This document shows, piece after piece, positions 47,880-58,825 of a DNA stretch of 64,000 bases (position 1 is its first letter; each line of letters begins with the position of its first letter). The translations under genes and the position numbers were made by a program. Below the pieces are notes generated by a model. That model had not been told where the DNA came from and made no database searches. It saw only the letters and a program-made list of their open reading frames with translations. The DNA comes from Gymnopus androsaceus JB14 (lineage: Eukaryota > Basidiomycota > Agaricomycetes > Agaricales > Omphalotaceae), in contig ML769417.1 in the NCBI GenBank assembly GCA_009733575.1, positions 124,001 through 188,000 of the forward strand, written 5' to 3'.

Positions 47880-48240
47880 TGATCCCCGTGAAGCTGGCAT
47901 CGTTTGGGAAGACCTTTTCTGAACGAATCAATAACCTCGTCTCCAAAGTTTGCTCCGCTACGCCAGTTCCTAAGCAAGATTGACGCCAATTCAATTGATG
48001 AAGTTGATCAATCTCAAGCTTCCTCCACCACTCCCTGCTCAAGGAGATGGAAGGGCATCTACAGACGATGACGGGAAATGTATATACACGTAGCTCAGAG
48101 GCCATTCTGCACTCAATGCGACAGTCACTGGGGATGCCGGATCCTGATGGACGTTTCTTGTTTTTTTTGTATTGCCGGATGTATGGATGGAAGCTGGATT
48201 GAACAAATAAAGCTTGATAGAGATAGAGATTCGAACACGA
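47880..48240 (+). pseudogene. phi family, 3-prime fragment
   Basis: Corresponds to 33716-34078: the KLAS(F)GK-like start, a shortened proline run (LPPPLP), DDD and the SEAILHS-type end can be seen in shifted frames. It is more decayed than its sister. Confidence 0.5.
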
Positions 48241-48434
48241 CATACAAGAACTTTTTGTTCGATACCCATCAGAATTGATATTCTTATGGCACCATATTGT
48301 ACTTTGTTACATCTTTCGATTACTGAGAAAGATCTCGGTAAACGAAAATGGGTAAGTACTTGATTAGGACAGGCAGTAAGATCGAAACTAGGCGACACCT
48401 TCTCATCTGTATCCCTCGATGCACATATATAGAT

Positions 48435-50117
48435 TCATGCAGACTTGTTGGCGTTAGGGTACTTGATAAGTTCTGTTGAAGCATTAGCACAACTGCAAGT
48501 AACGATGGACTAGAGATACGTACTCGTATCCAAGATATGCACATAGTTTACTTTCTCCGGTTCGGCTGGCGTGAATGATTCGCCTCCCAAAACAAACACT
48601 CGAGCACCGAAAGAAGCCATAGCATGTCCAGAGCGTCCGCTGGGAGCTGGTGCCATGTTTTGGAGCCTATACCATCGCTGATCTACGGTATTAAGTATTA
48701 GAATCATCATCATGATAGAAGTCCAAGAGATGTACTTGATAGTTTGAAGGCAGCTAAATCATTTAAATCCTTGCCATCGACTCCTCGTCCACCAAAAACA
48801 TACATGACATCGTCGACGAGTGCTGCGGCATGACCTTCTCTAGGTGCGGGAATGTAACCAATGCAGGCGAGTTCGGACCACTTCCCGGTAGTCAAATCAA
48901 AGGACCAGGTGTCGTTGTAATGATGCTGTGCATCGGTTCCTCCGAAACTGGGAAACGGTTTGGTTCAGTAAGTTTATAGAGAGGACTTGGCGTGAAGCTT
49001 ACATTATAATTCGGTCTCCATGGTTTATACAAACATGGCCCATTCGTTGAGCAGGTCTTTCTGAGGACGTTGGTTCCATTAATTTCCATTGGCGCCGCAC
49101 TACAAAGTACGGTTAATATCATCCACACTGAGTCTGGAGTTCGTGGCTTACAAAAATCAAAAGACCATAGATCGTCAAAAGATATTGGTTCCATTAATTC
49201 CCATCGCGGCCGGAATCGTACTGAAAAGTAAAGTCAGTATCATCGACAAATTCTGGACTTTGTACCTTACACGAATTAATATCAAAAGACCATAAATCAT
49301 TGAGAAACTCTCCATCAACTTGACCACCAAAGACTATGAATTTTGATGTGTGTGCCATAGTGACTGCATGTCCATATCGTCCAACAGGACTCGGTCCGTC
49401 GACAACAACACGAGTCCATTCCTTGGATACTGTGGTTTGATTGATGAGGAAGTGCTGATTACATACACAGAGATTGATTTTCGCTCACTAAGGTTCAGTA
49501 GGTAAAGTCTGTCGTCCTGTTTATCACCCTGTCTCGATTTTGGATTCGTCTTGGTATCGCCTCCCCAAACAATCAAAATTGTTGGTGACCATAGCACAAG
49601 CATGTCCTACTCTGGGAGATGGGACCTCACCGGCTGTCTGTATTAATGTGGCAGACAGATCGCGAGCATGGACAAGGTAGAGGTCGTTCCGAGCAGTTTC
49701 CTGAACAAGGCCACCGAAAAGATATAATTCACCGTCCCTGGTTGCTGTGGCGGGGAGAGCATGGCCATATCGAGGGAAGGGTGCAGGTGAAGGATTTGTA
49801 GGAGGAACAAGAACACATGGCTTGTTCGAGAGCTTGAGGGCGGGAGGAGGTAGGACCAATCGATGAGCAGACCATGGATATGAACGTGCAGGTCTGGATG
49901 ACTGAGGGGATTTTTGCTGAGAAGGTTGCTGGCCGTTGTTACCAGCGTTTGCAGCCCCACTGAGTTGGGCGGTGTGAATGATGGTACCGGTATCTGCAGA
50001 TGCCCCAGGTGTTCTAATCAGTTCCACAACTTTACTATCATTGGAAACCTCCGATTCGCGAGCTGATGGGTCGGTTTGAGATGTGGTAGGAACTTTCGGG
50101 CTCAAATTAGTATGATG
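48435..50117 (-). CDS. kelch beta-propeller reading frame 3-prime of kinase 2
   Basis: In frame with the kinase upstream, separated only by TGA at 50118-50120. The leader (PTTSQTDPSARESEVSND) is followed by YPWSAHRLVLPPPALK and blades FPRYGHALPATATRDGELYLFGG, RVGHACAMV, ILIVWGGDTKTNP (through a small shift near 49577), PREGHAAALVDDVMYVFGGRGVDG and RSGHAMASFGARVFVLGGESF. It ends IKYPNANKSA. A piece around 49150-49240 (ELMEPISFDDLWSFDF) appears to be a partly duplicated exon. Possibly slightly damaged. Confidence 0.58.
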
Positions 50118-52088
50118 TCAAGTGAGAAGAGCGCTGGATAACGGACTGGTCGAAGTATTTTGCAAATATTCGTAAATTGATTGAGCATTCGGACGAGCTG
50201 TAGCTTCCTGTGTCCAGCATCGAGTTGTAAGATTCCAAATGGTATCCGGGTACCAAACATTCTGGGGACGAGCCGGTCGTTCGCCCACCATTAAGCTATA
50301 AATTACCGCTGGGTCTGTCTTCTTATCATGAAACGGTAGCCGCAGTGTTAAAATCTAAGTTTTGTTGTAAGTATTACGGGGTCTTTATGAGGAAGAAACG
50401 ATTACCTCGAGAATTGTGCATCCAAAAGCATAGATATCCCTCGAAGTGTCACTCGGAGCTTGTGTGACTGAATTGTTGGGAATTATGAACTCTGGCGCCA
50501 TCCAACGGGTTGTGCCCTTCGTCATGCTACTTGTTGTGGCATTGGACAAGGTTCGAGAATCGGAAATGAATAGAGTCAATCCAAAGTCTGCAAGACAGCA
50601 ACGAAGGTCATCGGCGACAAGAATGTTTGCCTGCAATAACGCATCAACAGCAGTCAAAGCTCTGTAGACCTGGAACATACACCTCGAATATCCCCATGTA
50701 GAATTGGTGGATCTCTTGAATGTAGATAGTACAAGCCTGCTGCAACTTCGGACAGCTACATCGGATATCTGTGAGATAATGGCACCCTCTGGAAATTTCT
50801 ATAATGCGTACTTACAACAGTATGTCGATTGTGATTTGGATTGCTTTTGAGATACGTGATTATGTCCTTATGCTCCATCCAAGGGGAAATAAGACAAAAT
50901 GAAGGTGAGAATAGCTCAGCATTCACACCCAGTAATGGAAGAATATTAGGATGCTTGAGCTGCCTCCATATAAGAGCCTCCTTGCAGAATTCCTGGTTAT
51001 GCTGTCACATGGTACTGGAAGCGCCGCAAGTGACTTGAAGGCCCACCTTGCGGATCTTGTCACGAATTTTTTCATCCTGCTCCATAACAAGTCGAAGAAC
51101 CTTGAGACAGACGCGTCGTTCTCCCATAGTTCCACGGTAGATGTCCTTTCATACCAGCCTTTAGTCGAGAAATCTATGCATTTCTATAGTAATGTTCGCT
51201 ACTCACAGCAAATCCGCCACCTCCAACTGCAACCCGACCATCTAGTTCGACATTGTGAATAATCAATGAGGTTGGAAGGATCTTATAAGCTACTGATAAC
51301 TGGCGAAGGGTCCACAAGCATTTCTTATAATACACTCCTATTGGAGTACTAAAAACAGCTTGGTGGTTATTGTATTCGCTGCATACTATAGCATCCAGCT
51401 CCTGTACAACCTAACATGAGTCTTTTCGAAAGTTGAATAGAACTATAATAGAACTAACAGCCTGAAGATACTCCATAACTTCCTCCACCAACGTCTCCTC
51501 ACTTGGCCCATTCGGAATCCCTTCAGCTGAGGTGAGAATTGCCTGTTGGAGATCCGCAACAGTTTTTAATGACAAGAGGTGCATGAGTAGTAGACCTAAT
51601 TTGGAATGGGTAAAACTTTCATTGCATAAGGAGAAATGTCCAGACCCTTGGGCAATCTACTGATTGTGCTTTGTAATGGTTCTGAGCTCTCTAAAAAACG
51701 GAATTTAGCTGTGGATGTATGAGGTTCAAAAACTGGTGTAGCTACCCATCATCATCAATGATCTAGTAGTCTTGTTTTCGAACTTCTGGATAAAAGTAAT
51801 CCGCTGATTCTTCAGGTCACCACCTCTGAGACCATCATTCTGGTTCTCAGTTGTTATAAAGTTTGGACCATTTGGGAATGTCCTAAATACCTCGGTGTCC
51901 TGCTTTTTCGCTTTGAAGATAGATGGTGCTAAGAAGAACCTCGTAACTCACCCTTGTAGAAAGAAACCTCTCAGGGAATGACTCCAAGAATTCGCCAGAT
52001 TCCTGGATTTCATCAGCAAGGATAGATACTCCTGCGAGGCTCAGTGTCCACTCACCCGTAAAGAAAGGATGAAAGGACTTGCGCTCAT
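50118..52088 (-). CDS. tyrosine-kinase-like protein kinase, copy 2
   Basis: First exon 52088-52056 (MSASPFILSLR). Conserved parts: LSLKTVADLQQAIL, EETLVEEVMEYLQA, VAVGGGGFA, VCLKVLRLVMEQDEK, LKHPNILPLLGVNAE, LSEVAAGLYYLHSRDPPIL, HGDIRG|ANILV split by an intron, LADFGLTLF, KGTTRWMAPEF, RDIYAFGCTILE, LTTRCWTQEATARPNAQ. The frame stops at TGA 50120 and continues open into the kelch frame. Catalytic Lys, Asp and DFG Asp are present, so activity is plausible. Confidence 0.72.
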
Positions 52089-52506
52089 TTTTCAACATAC
52101 GGGTGTCCGAGTTATATCTTGCTCGCTGACAGCTGTGATGAGACAGCCAGTAAAATCGCTAATAGTACTAGCGAGAGACGAAACTGACAATAGTGAGGAT
52201 ACAGTAGTTGAAATGGAGGTTAAACCTTGGTCAGCAGTTGAGTGACAGAGAAGTGTTGGGAGGCTCCCGTTGTGTCTTCCAAGGCCTTAAAACTGTATCT
52301 ATCGCTACCGATCCCACCTTCTTGTTCCAAGTGTGGATAAAGCGCCAAACTGTTGAATGTTCATATGTCCCGAAAAGATGCAAAAAGATGTGTCTATGAG
52401 ATCGGATCCAATTAGAATAGATTTTGCTCTCAGTCATTCAACGCTTCTTACTATAATATATTTATAACGTCTTCATGTCATTGTATTACTGGTGCAGTTG
52501 CAAACC

Positions 52507-53360
52507 CAGTGGCGGCACCGGTCAAAGCTAAAACTTTTATGGCAAATTTATAGATCCCAGCTCAGCCCGACGCGCAAGAGGCGGGCGGGATGTTAATTCC
52601 TGACACTAGCTAGATTGGCGACCGTATAACTACCAGTACATACTCAGTGGGTGCCGGCGAACTCTCGTATCATCGTTGTGAATGTTACACCTGTAATCTC
52701 GTTTCCAAGGATTTTTTTTGGACTCTGATATTCCGTACGTACAAGGACAGTACCTTTGCTCTACATGGTGTATATATCGTAGAACAGGAAGGAAAGAAGT
52801 GTTGTTGGGAGCAACGCGCTGAACTGTTGATATGTCATATCCCAAAGGCAACCAGATGCCATCGTATCCAATTCTCATTTATTCAACGCTTCTTTCCATA
52901 AAATATTTCCACGGCTTCCATTCTTGCATAGACAAATCATTGTCCTTGCTGAGTGTCTTGCTGACTCGAGAAACGCCTAATGGAAGTATCGGTCAAAGCT
53001 AGAATTTTTAATTTTTTATGGTAACTCCCGGCTCGGCCCGACGCGCGCCACGAACTTCGCAATGCAACCATTCTACAAAGTAGATCCGTTTATTTGATTC
53101 TAATCGCTTTCTGTCAATCCAACTGAACTTTCCGGTTTAGTTAATTGTATTCAAATAAGCATTCAGGCCTCGACGTTCAATAGCCAACAGCAGCTGGAAT
53201 TGCTTTTCTGGAGTTTCGTGCAGAAATACTGGCTCCAATATTCTTGCCGTCGTAGAATTCCTTACATCCTTGACTCGGAACCGGTCTCTCTGCTATAAAA
53301 CTTGCTCGGGGATCATAAATCATAATGGAAAGGCGAATTGGGATTAAGTAACCGCACAAT
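52507..53360. promoter_or_regulatory. repeated intergenic blocks (boxes 4 and 5)
   Basis: Two copies in a row: CCGGTCAAAGCTAAAACTTT with CAGCCCGACGCG (52516-52575), and TCGGTCAAAGCTAGAATTTT with CCCGGCTCGGCCCGACGCG (52990-53045). The second is followed by TTCTACAAAG, CCTCGACGTTCAATA, CTCGGAACCGGTCTCTC, CTATAAAACTTGCTCGGGG and GGAAAGGCGAATTGGGA, the same order as 39.66-40.1 kb. Confidence 0.6.
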
Positions 53361-53367
53361 CCTTACA

Positions 53368-53737
53368 CAGAGGCAAACCCCCACCCGAACCCCCAGGCAA
53401 AAGATTCATTTTTTTGGCCACTGAGAGTGGGTATCAGGCTCCTATTAGTTTAATACAACACTTGTGGTGGATGTCCTTCATTTCTATAATAAATTCAAGA
53501 CAGCTTTCCTACATTATGTATGCCCAAAAATAAAACATCAAAAAATCAGGAAAATTCACAATTATAGCAATAATTGATGAGGTCTTGTAAAAAGTTGTCT
53601 CAGGTGTATTATAACAATGAATTAGATACACCATAGTTGTTATATGAAAATTTCCAGGGCCTGAAACTCAGCCTAAGTGGCCAAAATAAATAAATTTTTC
53701 GGGTGGTGGTCATCTTTCGGGTGGGGGTTTGCCTCTG
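53368..53737. mobile_element. non-autonomous TIR transposon (MITE)
   Basis: A 22-bp perfect terminal inverted repeat (left 53368-53389 starting CAGAGGCAAACCCCC, right 53716-53737 ending GGGGGTTTGCCTCTG) bounds a 370-bp AT-rich core without coding capacity. Subterminal pieces are also inverted (TTTGGCCACT near 53415 and AGTGGCCAAA near 53675). TA follows the right end; the left end has a nearby TA, so a TA target duplication is possible but not exact. It is inserted in the duplicated promoter block at the point where box 5 stops matching box 2. Confidence 0.85.
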
Positions 53738-54203
53738 TATGTCCTTAAATTAACCGTTGAGCGTAGCAGGCGCGAGGCTCGCTAGGCCTCACGTTCACGC
53801 TGATAGTGTCTGTGCTGCAAAGCCTATACTACTGCTTCCACGAGTCTACAGATGGCCATCGGTATCTGTAAAGATCATGACACGAAATGAAGAGTGACTC
53901 GGAAGCATTGATATTCTCTTTCGTTTCTCTTTTTAAAAGCTGTTGAAAGAACCTGAGCTCAATTTCCTGAAGCGTATCTATAAGATCGAAATCATGTTGT
54001 TCCAGATATTGTATTCATTGAAAGAAAAAACCTATGTTAGTATGTATGCTCCTAGCTGTGCTTACCTTATCCCACTGTTACCCCTTTATCCTCCATCATG
54101 AGTACACCTGGACAGCATACTCCATAGCAGCCCAGAAAGTGAAGGTCTCATCCTCCGAGCACTTGAGCGGTCGAGCGCGCATCAACGACAAAGGTAAGGG
54201 AGT

Positions 54204-55137
54204 TTAAGATTGCAATGTCTCTCGCAATCCACGCCTTTGCACAAGTGCGTTTCTAGCATCAACGTCAGCTAATACCGGATGCTCTGTGTTATTTAAGGAA
54301 AGTGCAGCTTCTGTTTTCGACTCGGAAAGCAACAGGATAGAACCTCGCGATTCATCACGAGAAGAATAAGCAGGAGGCGACGAGGTCGAAAATGGAGTCC
54401 TCGACGGTCTACATTGCATCACATAGTCCCGAATGTTGTAAGCTGGAGGCGGAGGGACCATCCCTTGAGTTATCGCTGCTTCTCTAAATGCGTTTCTAAC
54501 ATCTTCTTCAGTAAAGATGGGATACTCCGCAGGGATGGTCGCTGCGCCCTGGGTTTTTAAATCAGAGGGCGTTATGAGAGAGCCCTGCCTATCATCACGA
54601 GAAGAATAAGCAGGGGGTGATGAAGGGGGAGGACGGTGACATCGGAGAGATTCCAAATGCATCAAGGTTGTTTGGGACAGTCTGCTTGAAGGAGATGAGG
54701 AGGTGTCAGTGGTGTTCCCGACCGGATCTCTGACCACCTCCGTTGTCATATGAGCCAGACGCTCTTCCAGCTCTTGTAAGCGATCATCTAGGGCACCCGT
54801 ACGGGAACGTGATAGTTGGGTGAGGAGAAATGATCTGGAGAAGATGCAAGTAACAAATAAATACGCTAGAACCTGGTGTTTTACCACGAAGAGAAACTTA
54901 CAAGAATGATCCCAGTATGGCAACAACTCCGCATACGGTTACAAGTAAGGAGTTGCTCTTGTACCCGGCAATTGTAGAAATTACGCCTAGCCCGAACGAA
55001 ATAGTGTTCAAGGACCATTGCGAACCTGGTACCTTGAATAACGAGCCAAATCGACGAGTGCTTCGTGATGGGGTTTGTTGCCTTGAGGGAGTGACTGGGT
55101 ATGCAGTTGTTGTCGGATTCTGAGAGTCCCAAGTCAT
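54204..55137 (-). CDS. small membrane protein with three PPxY motifs
   Basis: Two exons (55137-54902, 54834-54204) join in frame. A basic, Ser/Thr-rich N-terminus precedes two hydrophobic segments (about residues 45-60 and 62-85: LLVTVCGVVAILGSF..FLLTQL). A coiled coil follows (ALDDRLQELEERLAHM), then a proline-rich cytosolic tail. The tail holds three PPAY motifs (SSPPAYSSRDD, PPPPAYNIRD, SSPPAYSSRDE) and an internal duplication of about 50 residues. PPxY binds WW domains, typically of the ubiquitin ligase Rsp5/NEDD4, so an adaptor role at membranes is a reasonable inference. No family is recognised. Confidence 0.62.
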
Positions 55138-56020
55138 GATGCGCAGGCTAAGGAGATACGAACATCATCCAGTTATATGTATATGACGATCCAGATAGCT
55201 GTGCACGGACCTAGGAAAATAACAATATAATCAACTGGACATAATCATATGCCTTGAGAACGTATTAACACTAAAGCTGTTGAACACCGGCGTTCATACA
55301 AACATTGCACTGCAGAATACATAGAGTAATAAATGAGTTTAGGACCTGGACCTCTGAAATTCGAACTTCGATTCCGAAGGAAGGAGGAAAAACTGGTAGA
55401 AGCCAAGGCAGATTCAGTTGACACGCTGGAACGCAGCCACCATTCATTTCAACTCTGTTCACTTCCACTTCAAGTCAGGACCCAGAAGAAACGAGGAGAG
55501 AGTTTGGTTGCTCATGGGCCTGTCTGTTGCGTACCGCTTTTATTTATACATTAGATCATTACAATTTACCGCATTTATTATTATCTGATGCTGACCTTTT
55601 CTTGAAGCCTTCCATCCTTCCGTCCGTCGGATTTCAAGCTGTTTCGAGAGGTACCAGAATGGATAACGCTCCCGCATAGCCAAACTTCCTAAAAAGAATC
55701 TACGTTTGATCCTGCACATTTCTGCGCTGTGAGCTAGAAGATATTGAGAGGAGGAGAGAAGAACCTGACACGAACAAAATATGATAGCAGGTACAGCCAG
55801 AAAACGACCATGATAGCCTCCTCAGTCTTTGTCAATCTGGAGTATAATGCAGGTTGAGCCGCATATGTAGCTTAAACAACTGAACTGAACATACCGGTCA
55901 AGCTGGGAATATTTACTATTTTATGGGCAGCATAACCCGGGTCGCCGGCCGTGTTCGTCAGAACATTCGAGGTTGTATTATAAGTGAGTCCGTCTTGATA
56001 GCTTGATAATCCATTCCAGT
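55138..56020. other. stretch without a recognisable gene
   Basis: I see no supported gene. A weak relative of the repeated intergenic box (ACCGGTCAAGCTGGGAATATTT, then CCCGGGTCGCCGG) lies at 55892-55950. Confidence 0.4.
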
Positions 56021-56088
56021 GGTCTGGCATGTAGGGACTTGGGGAGTGAAAAAAAAAAACAAATAAACGTCAACTGGTATTATGTTAC

Positions 56089-56185
56089 AGTCGCAGCATG
56101 GTTCAAACACGCGACTGCAAGGCTTCCAGTAGTGAATTGCAATCTCGCGGTAGAGATTACCACTGAGTTATGCCGACTCGTGGAT
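56089..56185 (-). repeat. tRNA-like element within duplicated segment
   Basis: On the minus strand an A-box-like TAACTCAGTGG is followed by a hairpin (AATCTC/GAGATT). A T arm then pairs fully: GCGTG, loop TTTGAAC, CATGC. The outer ends AGTCG/CGACT also pair. The D arm is not canonical, so this is a tRNA pseudogene or SINE-like unit. The copy at 61.25 kb lies in the matching segment downstream of the intact GPALPP1-like gene. Confidence 0.45.
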
Positions 56186-56435
56186 GATGGTTTGAGATTT
56201 CTAGCGCGCACTGAGTTGAGCATTAGCACTTTCCGAGCATCGTGTCGAATGTTGGAAGATTCCCCAGTCCAGCCTAGACGTTGTTACACATTACCTCGTA
56301 GGGCAAAGCGCCAAAGAGGTGAGATTAATTCGAATTCGAGAACCTAGGTAGAGCAGAAAGGTAATGTCATTGACACTCCAAGGTTTTATACTACCAGTAT
56401 CTCGTAGACTCGCGCATCCAAGGGTTTGCTTCGCA

Positions 56436-57285
56436 TCACGAAAACCCACCTCCGCTCCCACTCCCAAACCTATCCCCAAGACTCCTGGCTTCTCTAATCA
56501 TATCATTTCTCTTTGAATCATCCATCAGCTTTCTCGAAAGAGCCACATCCCTTCCATGATCCCATATACCCAGATCCTCCTTCTTTGGTAGCATCCTTCT
56601 CCTTCGCACTGCGTTAGTTCGTATCTTCATCGACGAGTTTCCGTCTCTTGGTTTCTGTGTCGTCTTCTAGATCTGCGGCAACACGAGTAGCAGGTCGTTT
56701 TTTACCCATGACTTCGTCTGCAAGACGTTGTTGCCGTTCGGCGGATGTTTCGGTCCATAAGTTGCCTGCAGAGGAAGACGACTTGGAATTGGAGGAAGAG
56801 GCAGGAGTTGAACGAGCGAATTGACGTGGTTTGGTGAGTTTTGGCGGGTCGGGGGCTAGAGTAGAGTATTAGATTTATGTATGAAAAGTCTCGGTAGCAG
56901 AAAGACACTCACTCGCTAATAAATCACCTTTACTAGGCGGAACCAACATCCATTCTTCTCTCTTTGGTCCCTTCTTCTTTTCCTCTTCTTCCTGAACTCG
57001 CAAATCATTCCTTCGTTCCTCTCGAGCGATGAACTCTGCTACTGGGTCCAAAGTAGGAAGATAGACGTTTGAAGGCAAGGGTTTCGGACCAATGTCCGAT
57101 TCAGAGTCGGAATCGTAATCTTGGTCGTGCAAGGTCTGGAAGGGTTATATGATGAAGGAGACTTAGCAGGTTGATTCGGAGGCGCCTTTGAAGTCGGTGT
57201 TCGCGATTGAATCAACTCAGGTGGTAATTCAGGAGTATAGTCATCTACATCGGAGCCATCTTCTTCAGTGCGTTGGGAGAGGTGC
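56436..57285 (-). pseudogene. GPALPP1/DUF3752-like gene, broken chimeric copy
   Basis: Parallels the intact gene at 61.6-62.5 kb: SQRTEEDGSDVDDYTPELPPEL, KAPPNQPAK, GPKPLPSNVYLPTLDPVAEF, KGPKREEWMLVPPSKGDLLA, NLWTETSAERQQRLADEV-like, and the end LGIWDHGRD..RFGSGSGGGF. Differences: a frame shift near 57130, a deletion of about 60 bp in exon 2 that removes the region before EDLGIWDHG, and loss of the authentic N-terminus (MSAIGPELPPHL). The frame instead runs upstream into unrelated sequence (see 57286-57789). Confidence 0.75.
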
Positions 57286-57789
57286 TCGTGAACAATCTCA
57301 GGCGCCTCCATAATCCTCTTTTCCATATCGTCAATGTCGAAAATAAATTTCTTGTCTTCATGCGCGATTTGAGTGCATTTAAATTTGTGGAGATTCGATT
57401 TGAGAAATGAAAGATTCTTCCGTGTGAAAACGCGAGGGGAAAGGTATGCTTATGAGGAGCAGTAACGAGTATCTCGCTCGGGAATTTTACCGGATTTGGC
57501 TGGATGGTATCAGGTTTAGCGAGGACAATTTCTCGTTCCGATTCCAGCTCGTTATCCTTGTGCGTCGATCTCGTCTCCTTATCCTTTGCTGCTTCCACCT
57601 GTCTGTTCATCTCCTTGATGGTAGGAGCGTTGAGATAAGGCTTTGCCGCTGGAAAAATGTCCGGGTCCGAGTGAATAGCATCCCCTCATCTTCAATCGTT
57701 ATCAGAGGCCCCACATCTTGACCTCTCCTGCCCTTATTCCTGTCCATCTTATCCATCTCCAAACGCGACTGTTGTGGCAATTTCTTCAA
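57286..57789 (-). pseudogene. unrecognised gene fragment fused to the broken GPALPP1-like copy
   Basis: Minus-strand frames show coding sequence of unknown identity: LEMDKMDRNKGRRGQDVGPL, TIEDEGMLF, then after a shift PDIFPAAKPYLNAPTIKEMN, KDKETRSTHKDNELESERE, and KKFIFDIDDMEKRIMEAPEI running directly into HLSQRTEED of the GPALPP1-like copy. I do not know the source gene. At least one frame shift interrupts it, near 57662-57670. Confidence 0.5.
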
Positions 57790-58261
57790 CCGAGCGATTC
57801 TGTGTGAGTTCTATGTTCTGGTTGAACGGCACGAATGAAGCGTCGTAAGGCATGAATTGCTGGCGCCTCAAAAGTCTACCGGTGACCGCTGTACGCGTGA
57901 AAAGAGCTTTATAATACGAAAAAGATCGAAAAGGACGAGAGGATAATCGTTTATAACGAGATACGAAGTGATATAAGTGCCTGTCGGCATAACGCCGACT
58001 CTCACGCTATCTTATCCTCTGATAAGCCGCCTTTGGCAACTTATCATTTAAAGTCGATTATAGGATTGTATTGGGTCAAGGAGTAAGTTATCGTACAATT
58101 GAGACAAGCTAATCATTAAGTATCGTTGCTGTGTGTGAGAATTGATCTGTGAAATGTTAGAAAGGAATTGAAGAGAATAGGAAAGGAAAGAACATTCTTG
58201 CAGTTTCGTCAGTAAGTAAGAATTCCACTGAGTGACTGTCGACTAACCTATCTGATCTTGG

Positions 58262-58825
58262 AGTCCCACCACTATGTCCGAATGTGGGAGATGGGATCTC
58301 GCCGGCTGTCTGTATTAGCGTAGCAGACAGGTCACGAGTATGGAAAAGGTAAAGGTCGTTTCGAGCAGTCTCTCGAACAAGACCACCGAAAAGATAAAGT
58401 TCGCTATCCCCGGTTTCTGTGGCGGGGAGAGCATGGCCATATTGAGGGAAGGGTGAAGGTGAAGGATCTGTAGGAGGAACAACATCTGGCCTGTTCAAGT
58501 CTTTGAGGACGGTAGGAGATAGGACGAGTCGACGAGTAGACCATGGATACGAAGCTGTAGGCCTGGATGACTGAGGAGATTGTTGTTGAAAATGTTGCTG
58601 GGATTGGGTAGGGCTAGAACATTTCCGTACTGCTTGCTGGCCGTTGTTACCAGCGCTTGCGGTCGCACTGAGTTGGGTGGTGTGAATGATGGTACCGGAA
58701 TCCGCACATGCCCCAGGTGTGCTAATGAGTTCCGTAACTTTACTACCATTGGGAACCTCCGATTCGTGAGGTGATGGGTCAGTTTGAGATGTAGTAGGAG
58801 CTTTCAGGTTCTGATTAGCGTGCTG
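58262..58825 (-). pseudogene. truncated kelch frame 3-prime of kinase 3
   Basis: Open in frame from the kinase TGA (58826-58828): NQNLKAPTTSQTDPSPHESE, AGNNGQQAVRK, YPWSTRRLVLSP, FPQYGHALPATETGDSELYLFGG and SATLIQTAGEIPSP. It breaks off abruptly at FGHSGGTPRSD near 58262, inside the second kelch blade, and the remaining blades are absent. The breakpoint joins unrelated sequence containing the chimeric GPALPP1 copy. Confidence 0.7.
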
